From contig CAVUFH010000007.1 in assembly GCA_963740835.1 (NCBI GenBank), positions 372,001-436,000 of the forward strand: a stretch of DNA of 64,000 nucleotides. The letters are read 5' to 3'. A program made the translations under genes and the position numbers. Every line of letters starts with the position of its first letter. The first letter of the stretch is position 1. The notes under the pieces were generated by a model that was not told the DNA's origin, did no database searches, and was given only the letters and a program-made list of their open reading frames with translations. The stretch is from CAVUFH01 sp963740835. Lineage in GTDB: Bacteria; Actinomycetota; Acidimicrobiia; IMCC26256; PALSA-610. This document shows, piece by piece, positions 32,913 through 43,158 of the stretch.

Positions 32913-34136
32913 TCAGACGAGGACGAGCGGCTTCGGACCCTTGCCGAACACGTCGGTGCTATCGGTGCCGACGACGTCCTCGAGCAGGCCGCCCAACACC
33001 GCGCGGTAGTCGGTCGTGGTCGCGAGGTCACCGTCGTCGAGCTTCGACAACGCGGGCGGGTCGCCGTAGTGGCCGGCGCGGACGTTGCCCGCGAGCAGCA
33101 TGACCCCACCGTGACCGTGGTCGGTGCCGCCACTCGCGTTCGGGACGACGCGCCGACCGAACTCGCTGTAGACGGCAACGGTCACCGGACGATCCTGCAC
33201 GCGCGTCACGAACGCGTGCAGCGCGTCGTCGAGCTCCTTCAGCAACGTCTCGTGAGTCGCGGCCTGGTTGGCGTGGGTGTCGAAGCTGCTCAGGTCGACG
33301 GCGTACACACGCGTCGGGAGCTGCGCCTCGATCATGGCGGCCACGGCTTGCATACGGGTGCCGAGCGTCTCGCCCTCGAGCTGATCGCCGGGGTCCTTCG
33401 CCACGAGGGGTCCGACCTCGCCGACCACGGCGAGGAGATCGGCGGTGGACGTCGCGACGTCGGACGCGAGCGCGGGCCGGTCCTTGCTCGGCTTCGAGAG
33501 CGCCTGGAGGTGGGTTCGCAGCGCGGCGTCGCCCGGCAGTTCGAAGCGGCTCGCGGGCACCACGGCCGCCGACTTCTTCGCGCCGCGCATGAGCAGCGGG
33601 AGGTTGCGGCCGACGTTGACCGCGTCGAGCGGGTCGTTGCCGTGCGCGTCGAGCCAGCGGCCGACCCAGCCGGTGTCGTGCTCGGTCTCGGAACCGGCCT
33701 GCCACACGTCCATGCAATGGAAGTGACTGCGGTCGAGATCGGCGAAGCCGACACCGTGGACGATCGCGAGTTGCCGCGCGTCCCACAGCTGCTTGCAGCC
33801 CGCGAGCGCCGGGTGCAGGGCGAAGTCGGCGTCGAGGGGTTGCAGCGCGGCGGGGTCGAGCGCGAGGTCGCCGCGCAACGACGCGTACTGCGGATCGCTG
33901 ACGGGCACGACCGTGTTCAGCGCGTCGTTGCCGCCGTACAACGTGACGAGGACGAGCCTCCCCGCACCGGCACCCGCGCCCTTCGCGGCCGAGCTGGTGG
34001 GCGCCGACACCGGGTGGTGATCGTCGCCACCACCGTCGTGCAACTTGGTGAGGCCGAACGCACCCGCGGCCGCGGCGCCCCCGAGCACCGCGGCACCTCC
34101 GAGGAACTGGCGGCGACTGATGGGCGACGGCATCAC
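32913..34136 (-). CDS. DUF1501 protein, Tat-exported
   Basis: This 407-residue protein begins SPISRRQFLGGAAVLGGAA, a twin-arginine signal. The DUF1501 domain has LVLVTLYGGNDALNTVVPV and GFADLDRSHFHCMDVWQAG near its start; TRVYAVDLSSFDTHANQ and GRRVVPNASGGTDHGHGG near the end resemble an arylsulfatase/alkaline-phosphatase-like superfamily core. It follows DUF1800 by 6 bases. Such pairs are widespread in Gram-negative and actinobacterial genomes and are exported together; their reaction is unknown. Confidence 0.88.
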   Translation of the reverse strand: MMPSPISRRQFLGGAAVLGGAAAAGAFGLTKLHDGGGDDHHPVSAPTSSAAKGAGAGAGRLVLVTLYGGNDALNTVVPVSDPQYASLRGDLALDPAALQPLDADFALHPALAGCKQLWDARQLAIVHGVGFADLDRSHFHCMDVWQAGSETEHDTGWVGRWLDAHGNDPLDAVNVGRNLPLLMRGAKKSAAVVPASRFELPGDAALRTHLQALSKPSKDRPALASDVATSTADLLAVVGEVGPLVAKDPGDQLEGETLGTRMQAVAAMIEAQLPTRVYAVDLSSFDTHANQAATHETLLKELDDALHAFVTRVQDRPVTVAVYSEFGRRVVPNASGGTDHGHGGVMLLAGNVRAGHYGDPPALSKLDDGDLATTTDYRAVLGGLLEDVVGTDSTDVFGKGPKPLVLV

Positions 34137-34142
34137 GACTCC

Positions 34143-35509
34143 TCAGGCGAGCACGGTCTCGGGCGCGACGAGTGCAAGGGTGACGAGAAGCTTCGGGTCG
34201 GCCGCGACATCCGCGAGCGTCGCCGCGGTCGTGTCGCTCCATTCGTCGACACCGAGCAGCCGCGCGCGACCGCGACCGGCCGTTCGCGGACGGGCGTGTC
34301 GATGATCGCCCGCAGATCGGCGCGATTCGCGACGTCGATCGCGAACTCCAGCCGCACCTGCGCGGACGACGTCGACAGCCACGCCCCGTTCGCGGGCCAG
34401 CCGGAGACGTCCGGCGGGAAGAACGGCACCTGGTTCAGGCCGACAAGGGTCGTGAGCGCGTGCGCGCTCGCGTCGACGCGCAGCGCCCGCAGCGTGCCCA
34501 CCACCCACTCGACCGGCATCTTGACCAACGCGGCGCGTGTCTCCGCGGTGCGGAACTCCGGATGCAGGAACATCGCGCGGAGCAGCGCGGTGACGTCGTG
34601 GTCTCGGGCAAACGGCTGCGCGAGCTCCTGCACGACCGGGTCATCGGGTGCGGCCGGCCGGCCGATGCGACTCCACAACCGGGCCGCCACGTGCGGCGCG
34701 CACGCGTCGTTCCCGACCGCGATGCCAACGATGTCGTCGAGCGCGAGCGCGCCCGTGTCGCCCAGCACCGTCTTCGTGCCGCCGTCGTGGCGGCGGGGCA
34801 CGAACATCCCCTGGTAGGTGCTCGGGTCGATGGCCCAACCCGTGAGCGCGCGCGCCGCTTCCTGTACATCGGCCTCGGTGTACGGCTGCGTCGGGGCGTG
34901 CGTGCCGTGCTGATGTGCGAAGTGGCCGAGCGTGAACAGCTCGAACAGCTCGCGCGCGAAGTTCTCGTTGGGCGCGCCCGCGGTGTTCTCGCGCCCGTCG
35001 AGCCACACCAGCATCGCGGCGTCGCGCGCCATCGCGTCGACGAGCGCGTCGAAGGAGCCCGGACCCATGGCGTACAGCGTCTGGTACTGCGCCAGCATCA
35101 GCGCCGAGAGCCTCACCTTCTGGAGGCTCGTCGCGAAGTGGTCGTGCCAGAGGAACGTGAGCTTCTCCCGCGCCGGGAGGTCGGCCCCGACCATGCGCCG
35201 CACCCACCAGCCGACGAGCATCTGGTGCTCCCGACGCTGCTGTGCGAACGCCTGTTGCCGCACCGCGGGATCGTCGCTCTGGCGCGCGGCGCGGTACGCG
35301 GTCGGGTCGAGCGCAGGTGGGGTGATCGCAGCCGCGGCCGCGTCGGCCTGGCCGAGGCTGCCGATCACCCGGTCGACGGCCGCTTCGTAACCGCCCGCGG
35401 CGAGCGCGTCGACGTCATCGGCGTGGAGCCCGAACCCGGCACGCCGGGCGAGGTGGGCGACATCCCGACGCGTGGTGCGGGCGTCCGTGGTGCCGGTACT
35501 CGTGACCAT
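34143..35509 (-). CDS. DUF1800 protein, frameshifted near its C-terminus
   Basis: The protein is about 455 residues from ATG 35509 (TTG 35533 is in frame). HLARRAGFGLHADDVDAL and GWWVRRMVGADLPAREKLTFLWHDHFA are diagnostic for DUF1800, as are GAPNENFARELFELFTLG and VEWVVGTLRAL. The frame breaks near 34260 (VRERPVAVAR) and resumes as RLLGVDEWSDTTAATLADVA in another frame to TGA 34143. A GC-dinucleotide gain explains this. The partner DUF1501 gene follows by 6 bases. No signal peptide is evident; function unknown. Confidence 0.85.
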
Positions 35510-35601
35510 GACCGGGCCAATATCGCCAGCCAACCTGTGAAATCCCTGGCTCGGCGGGCGGCCGGCTCAGGTTCGCCCACGCCACTGCCGACGCAATTTC
35601 A

Positions 35602-36338
35602 ATGGCGAACCCGCGGTTCCGGACTCCCTATCCCGGCACCTGCGTCCGATGCGGATCGCCCGTCGAACAAGGTGCGTGGAGCTATTGGGAGCGCGAGCGG
35701 CTCGGGATCTCCTGCTGCTCGTGCGCGGAATCGGTGGACCCCGCGCCGAACGGTTCCGAACGCGCGGCCACAGCGCCGGGACTACGAGCTCCGTGACTAC
35801 GAGCGTCGGGACTACGAGGCGCGAGCGGTATCGAACGCTTCGCCGGCGAGAGTGAGCAGCGATGCCGCGGTGCACCGCATTCTCGACGAGGTCGCGGCCG
35901 CCGGCGTGCAGGTGCTCCACGGGCGCCGCCTCCCGAAGCTGCGCGCGACCATCGACCACATCGCCGTCGCGCCGACCGGCGTCTACGTGATCGCGACCAG
36001 ATCCGCCGAAGGCTCGATCGCGGTGCTCCGGCGCAGCTTCAGCCGCAAGTACGACTTGTATGTCGGCAAGGAGAACCGCACCGCGTGGGTGTCCGCGCTG
36101 GCGAAGCCGGTCGACGCCGTGCGCCGCGCGCTCGAGGGCGACCCGATCCCCGTGCTCCCCACAGTCGCGACCGTGCGCGTCCAGTGGCCGTTGGTGCAGC
36201 GGTCGTTCACGATCGACGGTGTCACCGTGGTCTCGTGGCCCACCCTGCGCAAACGGCTCGAGCAAGCCCGGACCGCTCCAACCGGAGACCATCGAACGCC
36301 TCGCCCACACGCTGCACTCTGCACTCCCCCTGGCGTGA
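35602..36338 (+). CDS. NERD-domain protein with N-terminal zinc ribbon, frameshifted twice
   Basis: It starts MANPRFRTPYPGTCVRCGSP with C-x-x-C and then CCSC, a four-cysteine zinc ribbon. A 15-bp tandem repeat (35774-35818, encoding repeats of RDYE) follows and coincides with a shift near 35760. NERD sequence appears as AVHRILDEVAAAGVQVLHG, then IDHIAVAPTGVYVIATR, LYVGKENRTAWVSA and IPVLPTVATVRVQWP; a second shift near 36265 leads to KPGPLQPETIERLAHTLH and TGA 36338. NERD domains are related to restriction-type nucleases. Whether the breaks are real or sequencing errors cannot be decided here. Confidence 0.72.
35774..35818 (+). repeat. 15-bp tandem repeat in the NERD gene, three copies
   Basis: Three imperfect units share GGGACTACGAG or GTGACTACGAG and encode RRDYE-LRDYE-RRDYE. 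The nearby reading-frame break suggests slippage. Confidence 0.6.
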
Positions 36339-36893
36339 AGGTGCTGCCGCCGGCAGGAGCGGCGGCCACGTCCGTGTGACCGATGCCCGCGTGCAGCGCG
36401 CCGCCCTGCGCGCGACGGACATCTCCTCGACCCTCGACCCTCGCACCCTCGAAACCGAGCCCCGGCCGTGAGGCGTGTGCGAACTCCGTGGGTACCGCTC
36501 GCTCCTGCCAACGCATCGCTCGTCCGTGAGCGCCCGTGCGTCCTGCCCCCGCAGATCCCGCACTTTTCTTGCCGTTCCGCCCTGGTCTTGCCTTGCCCGC
36601 TCCGCTGGTGCCCGCCCACTTCGCTGGTTTGCTACTCACTCACTTGCTTGCTCGGCCGCAGAAGTGATTGGCAGGAGCGAGGCCACGTCCTTGTGGCCGT
36701 CGACACATCGCTGCGCACCGCCCCGCGCGCCGTGTGTGCCGACCTTCGCCCTTGCGCCCGAATCCCGATTCGCGCCCCGCCCGAGGTGGTGCGCGGCGTG
36801 GGCTCCGATCGCTCCTGCCAAAGTTCGGTCTTCCGAGTCTGAGCGTCCACGACAAACTCGGAAGACCCCTGCAATCTCGTCCTGCGATCTCCC
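36339..36893. repeat. Repeat-rich non-coding stretch between convergent genes
   Basis: Four copies of an element with core GGCAGGAGCG lie in alternating orientation: forward at 36352-36361, reverse at 36500-36511, forward at 36668-36679 and reverse at 36810-36821. The last three share the 12-bp TTGGCAGGAGCG exactly. The two forward copies extend to about 30 bp of similarity (GGCCACGTCC in common). A pyrimidine-rich tract fills 36550-36660. No convincing protein frame exists here. Confidence 0.6.
36827..36867. terminator. Perfect 12-bp stem-loop between convergent genes
   Basis: GGTCTTCCGAGT (36827-36838) and ACTCGGAAGACC (36856-36867) pair perfectly around a 17-base loop. Placed between a plus-strand gene ending at 36338 and a minus-strand gene ending at 36894, it may be a bidirectional terminator, though it has no U-tract. 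Confidence 0.5.
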
Positions 36894-37584
36894 CTACGCA
36901 GCCACCGCCTGCGCCGGCGCCACGAGCATCGGTGCGAACGTCTGCTGGAACGCGAGGCTCCAGCGCGAGTAGTTCTCCTGCACCGCGACCGGCAGGTGCG
37001 CCAGCATCTCGACCACGTCGTCGGGAGCGACGGCGCTCGCGGACCACGGGATCATGACCGGCAACGCGTCGGCGTTCCGGGCGAAGTGCTCGTCACCGAT
37101 CGCGTCGATCTCGTCCGTGGTGAAGCAACGGAGGAACATCGGCAACGCGTGGTCCTCCTCGACCTCGAGGTGGAGGTGCACGAGGTTCCGGAACGTCTCG
37201 GCCTGGCCGACGAGGCGTGCGTGCACCTCGTTGGCGCGTGACGACTTGCCGGTGAGCGTGGCGAGGGCCCGGTTGATGTCGTCGACGACATCATCGAGGT
37301 CGACGTGCTCGAGCGACATGGTCATGACGACGCCGGCGAAGGCCGGTGACGCGGGTGATGAGCTCGGGGAAGATGAGCTCGTCCTCGGTCGTGTGGTGCT
37401 CGTGGAGCATCTCGGTGGTGATCGAGAACGCGTCGGCCAGCCGGGTGGCGGCGACGGTGTCGGAAGGATCGAGCGCGGCGACCGCGGCGCAGAGGGCGTC
37501 CGCATCCCGGCGGAAGGCCACATGCGCACCCAGCCAGCCCTTGATCGCGGGCGGCAAGGTGGTGGGGTCGATCGCCAGCGTCAT
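36894..37584 (-). CDS. Hemerythrin-like (HHE) domain protein, frameshifted
   Basis: The start, MTLAIDPTTLPPAIKGWLGA, and the block ITTEMLHEHHTTEDELIFPELI (with H-E-H-H residues fitting HHE metal ligands) are in one frame. The frame breaks near 37345 and continues FAGVVMTMSLEHVDLDDVVD, then NLVHLHLEVEEDHALPMFLR with a second HHE-like HxxxE pattern. Joined length is about 230 residues, normal for a two-lobed hemerythrin-like protein that binds iron or O2/NO. A single inserted base explains the break. Stop is at 36894. Confidence 0.75.
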
Positions 37585-37751
37585 CGCAACCTCGCGGGTC
37601 GTGGAGTGCGCTTTTGGGGGATGGTCGCATCCTGCGGGAGGGCCTTTGCGATCGCCTTGGGACTGGCTTGGACTGGTACGTCCGGATACGTATGCCCTGT
37701 ATACGGCGCGGCGCGGATGCCACGACCGGCCTCGACCCGTAGCGTTGGAGC

Positions 37752-39005
37752 GTGAATTCGGACCCCCAGGCCGTGACGCGCAACGGGCAGGACGTGACGC
37801 GCAGCGGGCAGGACGTGACGCGCAGGACGCGGGATTGGGGGTCTTGGGTGGTCGACGCCGCCATCGCGGTCGGGTTCACGGCCGCGGTGCTGGGCATCAC
37901 CCACAAGCTCAACCCGGACCACGCCAACTCGGACCAGAGTGGCGAGCAGGCGCTCGACGCCCTCGGCTACGGCTGCATCGTCGTCGCCGGGCTCGCCCTC
38001 GCGGCACGGCGCCGCTTCCCCATGACGGTGCTGGCCGTGGTCACCACCGCCATCGCCGTGTACGCGTCCCGCACGTACACCGGCGGACCGGTCTACGTGG
38101 CGCCCGTCATCGCGATGTACACGGTCGCCACCGTTTATCCCCGCCGGCAGTGGCTGCCGGCGGTGCTGCTCTCGGCCGGGCTCATCAGCGCGATCGGGAT
38201 CATCAACTACACCGACACGGGTACTCGTTGGTTCCACCTCGTCTACTTCACCTGGGGCGTCGCGGCCGGGTTCATCGGTGCCGGCGTCCAGCTGCGGCGC
38301 GCGTACACGGCGACCCTGGAGGAACGGGCGAAGTTCCTGGAGGAGACGCGCGAAGAGGAAGCGCGGCGGCGGGTGGCCGAGGAACGCCTCCGCATCGCGC
38401 GCGACCTCCACGACGTGGTCGCGCACAGCCTGGCGTCGATCAACATCCAGGCCGGGGCGGGCGCGCACGTCGCGCCCGCCCATCCCGAACAAGCGCAGGC
38501 CGCGCTGCTCGCGATCAAGCAGGCGAGCAAGGAAGCACTCGAAGAGCTGCGCATGACGCTCGGGGTCCTGCGCGCCGGCGACGAGTCGGCACCCCGCGCG
38601 CCCTTGCCGTCGCTGGCCCGGCTCGACACGCTCGTGACGCGTACCGAAGGCGCGGGGCTGACGGTCTCGCTACACGTACGGGGCCCGGTCGCGGCGTTGC
38701 CGGCGACGGTGGACGCGGCCGCGTTCCGGATCGTGCAGGAGTCGTTGACCAACGCGCTCCGCCACGCGGGCCCGGCCGCGCGCGCGTCGGTCACGCTGAC
38801 GTACACGGCCGACGGATCGTTGGTGATCGACGTGGTCGACGACGGGCTCGGGAACGCCTCGGCCGGCGGCACCCCCGGCCACGGCATCACGGGCATGCGC
38901 GAGCGCGCGTCGGGACTGGGCGGCACGTTGGAGGCCGGCCCGGTTGCGGGCGGCGGCTTCCGCGTGCACGCGGAGCTGCCGGCCCACGCGGAAGTGCCGT
39001 CGTGA
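37752..39005 (+). CDS. NarL-type sensor histidine kinase
   Basis: The protein has 417 residues. Five or six N-terminal membrane helices (about 30-185) form a small sensor with no large extracellular loop. A coiled linker (EERAKFLEETREEEARRRVAEER) leads to the HisKA_3 motif RIARDLHDVVAHSLASI with His220 as phosphoacceptor, then HATPase residues ESLTNALRHA, DDGLGN and GHGITGMRERA. The first 25 residues contain the 21-bp repeat. It starts at GTG 37752. The stop overlaps the response regulator start, so the two are coupled. Confidence 0.9.
   Translation: MNSDPQAVTRNGQDVTRSGQDVTRRTRDWGSWVVDAAIAVGFTAAVLGITHKLNPDHANSDQSGEQALDALGYGCIVVAGLALAARRRFPMTVLAVVTTAIAVYASRTYTGGPVYVAPVIAMYTVATVYPRRQWLPAVLLSAGLISAIGIINYTDTGTRWFHLVYFTWGVAAGFIGAGVQLRRAYTATLEERAKFLEETREEEARRRVAEERLRIARDLHDVVAHSLASINIQAGAGAHVAPAHPEQAQAALLAIKQASKEALEELRMTLGVLRAGDESAPRAPLPSLARLDTLVTRTEGAGLTVSLHVRGPVAALPATVDAAAFRIVQESLTNALRHAGPAARASVTLTYTADGSLVIDVVDDGLGNASAGGTPGHGITGMRERASGLGGTLEAGPVAGGGFRVHAELPAHAEVPS
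37773..37828 (+). repeat. 21-bp tandem repeat in the histidine kinase N-terminus
   Basis: Two full units (37773-37793, 37794-37814) and a shortened third (37815-37828) encode VTRNGQD-VTRSGQD-VTRRTRD just before the first membrane helix. Confidence 0.6.
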
Positions 39006-39697
39006 TCGAGAACGGGAAGATCGAGGCCGGAACGATCAGAATCGTGCTGGCCGACGACCAGGCGCTCGTGCGCGCCGGCTTCCGCATGCTGCTCGATGCC
39101 GAGCCCGACATCGAAGTCGTCGGCGAAGCGCGCGACGGCGTCGAGGCGCTCGACATCATCCGTCGCGAGCGCCCCGACGTCGTCTTGATGGACATCCGCA
39201 TGCCGGAGCTGGACGGACTGGAAGCGACGCGCGTCATCTCGGAATCTTCAAATCTCGACGCGGTGCGGGTGTTGATCCTGACGACGTTCGAGATGGACGA
39301 GTACGTGTTCGAAGCGCTGCGCGCCGGCGCGAGCGGCTTCCTCGTGAAGGACACCGAGCCCGAAGACCTGCTCCGAGCGGTACGCGTGATCGCGGCCGGC
39401 GAGTCGCTGCTCTCGCCATCGGTGACGCGCACGCTGATCTCCGAGTTCGTCGCCCGGCCCGAGCGGCGATCCGTGGCGCCGGACGCCTTGGCCCTGCTGA
39501 CCGACCGTGAACGCGAGGTTCTCGCGTTGGTCGCGACCGGGTTGAGCAACGACGAGATCGCGGTCGAGCTGGTGATCTCGCCGGCCACCGCGCGGACGCA
39601 CGTGAGCCGCACGATGATGAAGCTCGGCGCCCGGGATCGGGCCCAGCTCGTCGTGCTCGCCTACCAGTCCGGCCTCGTCGCACCCGGCCCGCAGTAG
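39002..39697 (+). CDS. NarL/LuxR-family response regulator
   Basis: The protein has 231 residues from GTG 39002, overlapping the kinase stop by GTGA. The receiver has VLADDQALVRAGFRM with the acidic pair, VVLMDIRMPELDGLEATR with the phosphoacceptor Asp, and LVKDTEPEDLLRAVR with the conserved Lys. The LuxR-type HTH is LLTDREREVLALVATGLSN-DEIAVELVISPATARTHVSR. It probably activates the ABC genes that follow about 100 bases downstream. Confidence 0.9.
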   Translation: MIENGKIEAGTIRIVLADDQALVRAGFRMLLDAEPDIEVVGEARDGVEALDIIRRERPDVVLMDIRMPELDGLEATRVISESSNLDAVRVLILTTFEMDEYVFEALRAGASGFLVKDTEPEDLLRAVRVIAAGESLLSPSVTRTLISEFVARPERRSVAPDALALLTDREREVLALVATGLSNDEIAVELVISPATARTHVSRTMMKLGARDRAQLVVLAYQSGLVAPGPQ

Positions 39698-39798
39698 CGC
39701 GGCGGCGGTCCCGAGCGCGCGGGTACGCCGCCCGACGTATCCGCAAGTGTCGTTGGCGGGCGGATGGCGCGACGTCTCGGCTCCCGCACGCTGGGTCC

Positions 39799-40560
39799 AT
39801 GACCAACGCCACCACCTTTTCCCCGCCCGCTCAGGTCACCGCGGTCGCCCGCACCACGAACGCCACCAAGATCTACGGCCGGGCCGACACCGCGGTGCGC
39901 GCGCTCGATGACGTGACGGTCGCGTTCGCGCCGGGCCGGTTCACCGCGATCATGGGTCCGTCCGGGTCGGGCAAGTCGACGCTGATGCACTGCATCGCCG
40001 GGCTCGACACGCTCACGTCCGGCCACGTCTTCATCGGCGACACCGAGCTCGGAACGTTGTCCGACAAGCAGCTCACCATCCTGCGGCGCGAGCGCCTCGG
40101 CTTCGTGTTCCAAGGCTTCAACCTGGTGCCGACGCTGACCGCGTACGAGAACATCACGTTGCCGATCGCGCTGGCCGGGCACTCGCCCGACAAGGAGTGG
40201 GTCGACGCGGTGGTCGACACCGTCGGATTGCGCGATCGGTTGCACCACCGACCGTCGGAGCTCTCGGGCGGGCAACAGCAGCGCGTCGCGGTGGCGCGCG
40301 CGCTGGTGGGGCGGCCCGACATCGTGTTCGCCGACGAACCGACCGGCAACCTCGACTCCCGCAGCGGGTCGGAGCTGCTCGCGTTCCTGCAAGCCGCGGC
40401 GCGCGAGATGGGCCAGACGATCGTGATGGTCACCCACGATCCGCGCGCCGCCACCTACGCCGACTCGGTGCTGTTCCTCGGCGACGGCCGCATCGTCGAC
40501 GAGCTCGTGGCGCCGAGCGCCGACGCCATCCTCGACCGCATCCGCACCCTGGGGGACTGA
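39799..40560 (+). CDS. LolD/MacB-type ABC ATPase
   Basis: The protein has 253 residues with Walker A GPSGSGKSTL, Q-loop FVFQGFNLVPTLTAYENI, signature LSGGQQQRVAVARAL, Walker B VFADEPTGNLDSR and H-loop VTHDPR. This matches the LolD/MacB/FtsE-like group, which drive FtsX-type permeases. The permease GTG starts 3 bases after its stop. It closely resembles the minus-strand ATPase at 51021-51794. Confidence 0.92.
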   Translation: MTNATTFSPPAQVTAVARTTNATKIYGRADTAVRALDDVTVAFAPGRFTAIMGPSGSGKSTLMHCIAGLDTLTSGHVFIGDTELGTLSDKQLTILRRERLGFVFQGFNLVPTLTAYENITLPIALAGHSPDKEWVDAVVDTVGLRDRLHHRPSELSGGQQQRVAVARALVGRPDIVFADEPTGNLDSRSGSELLAFLQAAAREMGQTIVMVTHDPRAATYADSVLFLGDGRIVDELVAPSADAILDRIRTLGD

Positions 40561-40563
40561 GCC

Positions 40564-43103
40564 GTGACGAAGGTCGTGATCGCTTCCTTGTTCGCGCACA
40601 AGCGCCGGTTGTTCGGCATGTTCGTGTCTGTGTTCCTCGGCGTCGCCTTCCTCTCCGGCACGCTCGTGATGGGTGACACCCTCGACAAGAACTTCAAGTC
40701 GCTCTTCACCGATGTCAATGCCGGCACCGACGTCGCGGTGCGCCGCGCCAGCGACATCACCACCGACTACGAGTCGCAACGGGGTGTCATCGACGCGTCG
40801 ATCGCCGACGACGTCGCGCGAGTCGACGGCGTCGAGGCGGTGTCGCCCTCGGTCGAGGGCTACGGCCAGATCCGCGGCAAGGACGGCGACGCGCTCGGCG
40901 GCAATGGTCCCCCGACGCTGGCCGGGAGCTGGATCGAGGACCCGGAGCTCAACCCGTTCCACATCGCCGAGGGACGCGCGCCGCGCACGCCGGACGAGGT
41001 CGTGATCAACCGGGGTGCGGCGAAATCCGGCGACCTGCACCTGGGCGACACGACGTTGGTGTCGACTCCCGCGCCGCACCAGGTGACGATCGTCGGCATC
41101 GCGACCTTCGGGAACGAGGACGGGCTCGGCACGGTCACGAACGCGTTCTTCACGCTCGACGCGGCCGAGCGGTACATCACCGGCCCCGGTCAGGTGACGA
41201 GCATCGTCGTGCGCGCCGAGCCCGGCGTGTCGCAGCAGGAATTGCTCGCGCGCATCGAGCCGGGGCTGCCGCGCGGCGTCGAGGCGATCACCGGCACCCA
41301 GCGCACGACGCAGGATCTGAACCAGCTCGGCGACGACTTCCTCAACGCGTTCAAGACGTTCCTCGTCATCTTCGCCGGGATCGCCATGCTCGTCGCCGCG
41401 TTCTCCATCCACAACACGTTCTCGATCCTGGTCGCGCAGCGGACGCGTGAGTCCGCGCTGTTGCGGACGATCGGCGCGTCCGCGACGGCAGATCCTCACG
41501 TGGGTGTCGGTCGAAGCGCTGACGTTGGGACTGATCGCTTCCGTTACCGGTCTGTTCGGCGGCATCGTGCTCGCGCAACTGCTGAAGGCATTGTTCGCGA
41601 GCTTCGGCGCGGCGCTGCCATCGGGCGGCCTCGCGTTCGAGCCGTCCACCGCGGTGATTTCGTTGATCGCGGGCGTGACGATCACGCTGCTCGCGGGCGC
41701 GGTGCCCGCATGGAAAGCGTCACGGGTCGCGCCGCTCGCCGTGTTGCGGGAGACCGCCGTCGATCGCACGCATGCGTCCCTGCCGAGGACGGTCGCGGGC
41801 TCGGTGCTGCTCGCCGGCGGCATCGCGCTCGTCCTCTTCGCCGTGTTCGCCGAAGCCTCGATCGGATTGGGCGCGCTCGGCGCGCTCGCCACGATCGTCG
41901 GGCGTTTCGGTGTTCGGTCCCGTCGTGGCGCGGCCGGCGAGCCGGGTGATCGGCGCACCTCTCCCCCGCCTGCGCGGGATCACCGGCTCGCTGGCCCGCC
42001 GCAACGCGATGCGCAACCCGCGCCGTACCGCAGGCACCGCGACCGCGCTGATGATCGGGGTCGGCGTCGTCACGTTGTTCACCGTGTTCGCGGCGTCGAT
42101 CAAGGCGTCGATCAATGACACCGTCGCGGGCTCGGTGAAGGGACAGCTCGTTGTCGGCGCGACCGGGTTCGGCGGCGGCGGCCTCAGCCCGCAGCTCGCC
42201 ACCGACATCGGGAAGCAGCCGCAGGTCGCGGCCGCGCTCGGACTGGGGACCGGTTCGGTGCTCGTGGACGGCAAGAGCAAGGAAGCGTCCGTGCTCACGC
42301 CGGCCGCGGTCCCCGAGACCCTGGACCTCGACGTGGTCGACGGTTCGATCCGTGCACTCACGGCCGACGAGTTCGCGGTGGCAAGAGCTGTGGCCGACGA
42401 CAACGATTGGACGCTCGGCACCGCGCTGCCGGTGAAGTTCGCGGACGGTCAGACCGAGTCGCTCCGCATCGGTGCGATCTACGACTCGTCCGAGCTCGTC
42501 GGCAACTACGTGCTGCCGCGTGCGGCGTGGAGCGCCCACGTGTCGCAGTCGATCGACCAGTCCGTGATCGTCGCACTGCGCGACGGCGTGTCGATCGACG
42601 AAGGCCGCCGCGCGGTCGAACGCGTCGCTGGCACGTACGGCAACCCGGACGTGCTCACTCGCGGCCAGTACGTCGACCAGGCGGCCGGCAATGTCGATGC
42701 CGCGCTCGGTCTCATCTACGTGCTGCTCGCGCTCGCGATCGTCATTGCGCTGATGGGGATCGCGAACACGCTCGCGCTCGCAGTGTACGAACGCACCGCT
42801 GAGCTCGGTGTGCTGCGCGCGGTCGGCACCACGCGTCCGCAGGTGCGAGCGATGGTGCGCTGGGAGGCGGTCATCGTGGCGGTGTTCGGGACGGTCACCG
42901 GCATCGCCGTCGGCGTGTTCCTCGGCTGGGGTCTGTTCCGGCTCGCGAACGCCGCCTCCGCCGGCTTCAGCTCCTTCGCGGTCCCGAGCACGCAGCTGGT
43001 GATCATCGTCGTGGTCGGCGCGATCGCGGGCGTGCTCGCCGGCCTCCGCCCCGCCCGCCGCGCCGCGAAGCTCGACGTCTTGCAGGCCGTGGCGGCCAAC
43101 TAG
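40564..43103 (+). CDS. FtsX/MacB-type ABC permease, frameshifted twice
   Basis: It starts VIASLFAHKRRLFGMFVSVFLG and has a periplasmic-type MacB_PCD domain (EGRAPRTPDEVVINRGAAKS, then PGVSQQELLARIEPGLPRGVE), then two FtsX bundles. The first bundle is interrupted near 41482 and 41900; the parts resume as RRQILTWVSVEALTLGLIAS and then FGPVVARPASRVIGAPLPRL. The second PCD-like region is intact, and the C-terminal FtsX bundle contains IVIALMGIANTLALAVYERT, a canonical sequence. Joined length is about 845 residues, matching the intact paralogue at 48426-50969. Each break needs one extra G. Confidence 0.82.
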
Positions 43104-43158
43104 TGCCAGGCCGGCTCGCTGTCGGGCACTGTCGCACCGGGTCGGTAACTTCGCCGCC

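Noticed and set aside
39661..41958. A 765-codon minus-strand frame over the ATPase and permease
   Set aside because: Antisense to a clear ABC ATPase and permease with no recognisable domain of its own.
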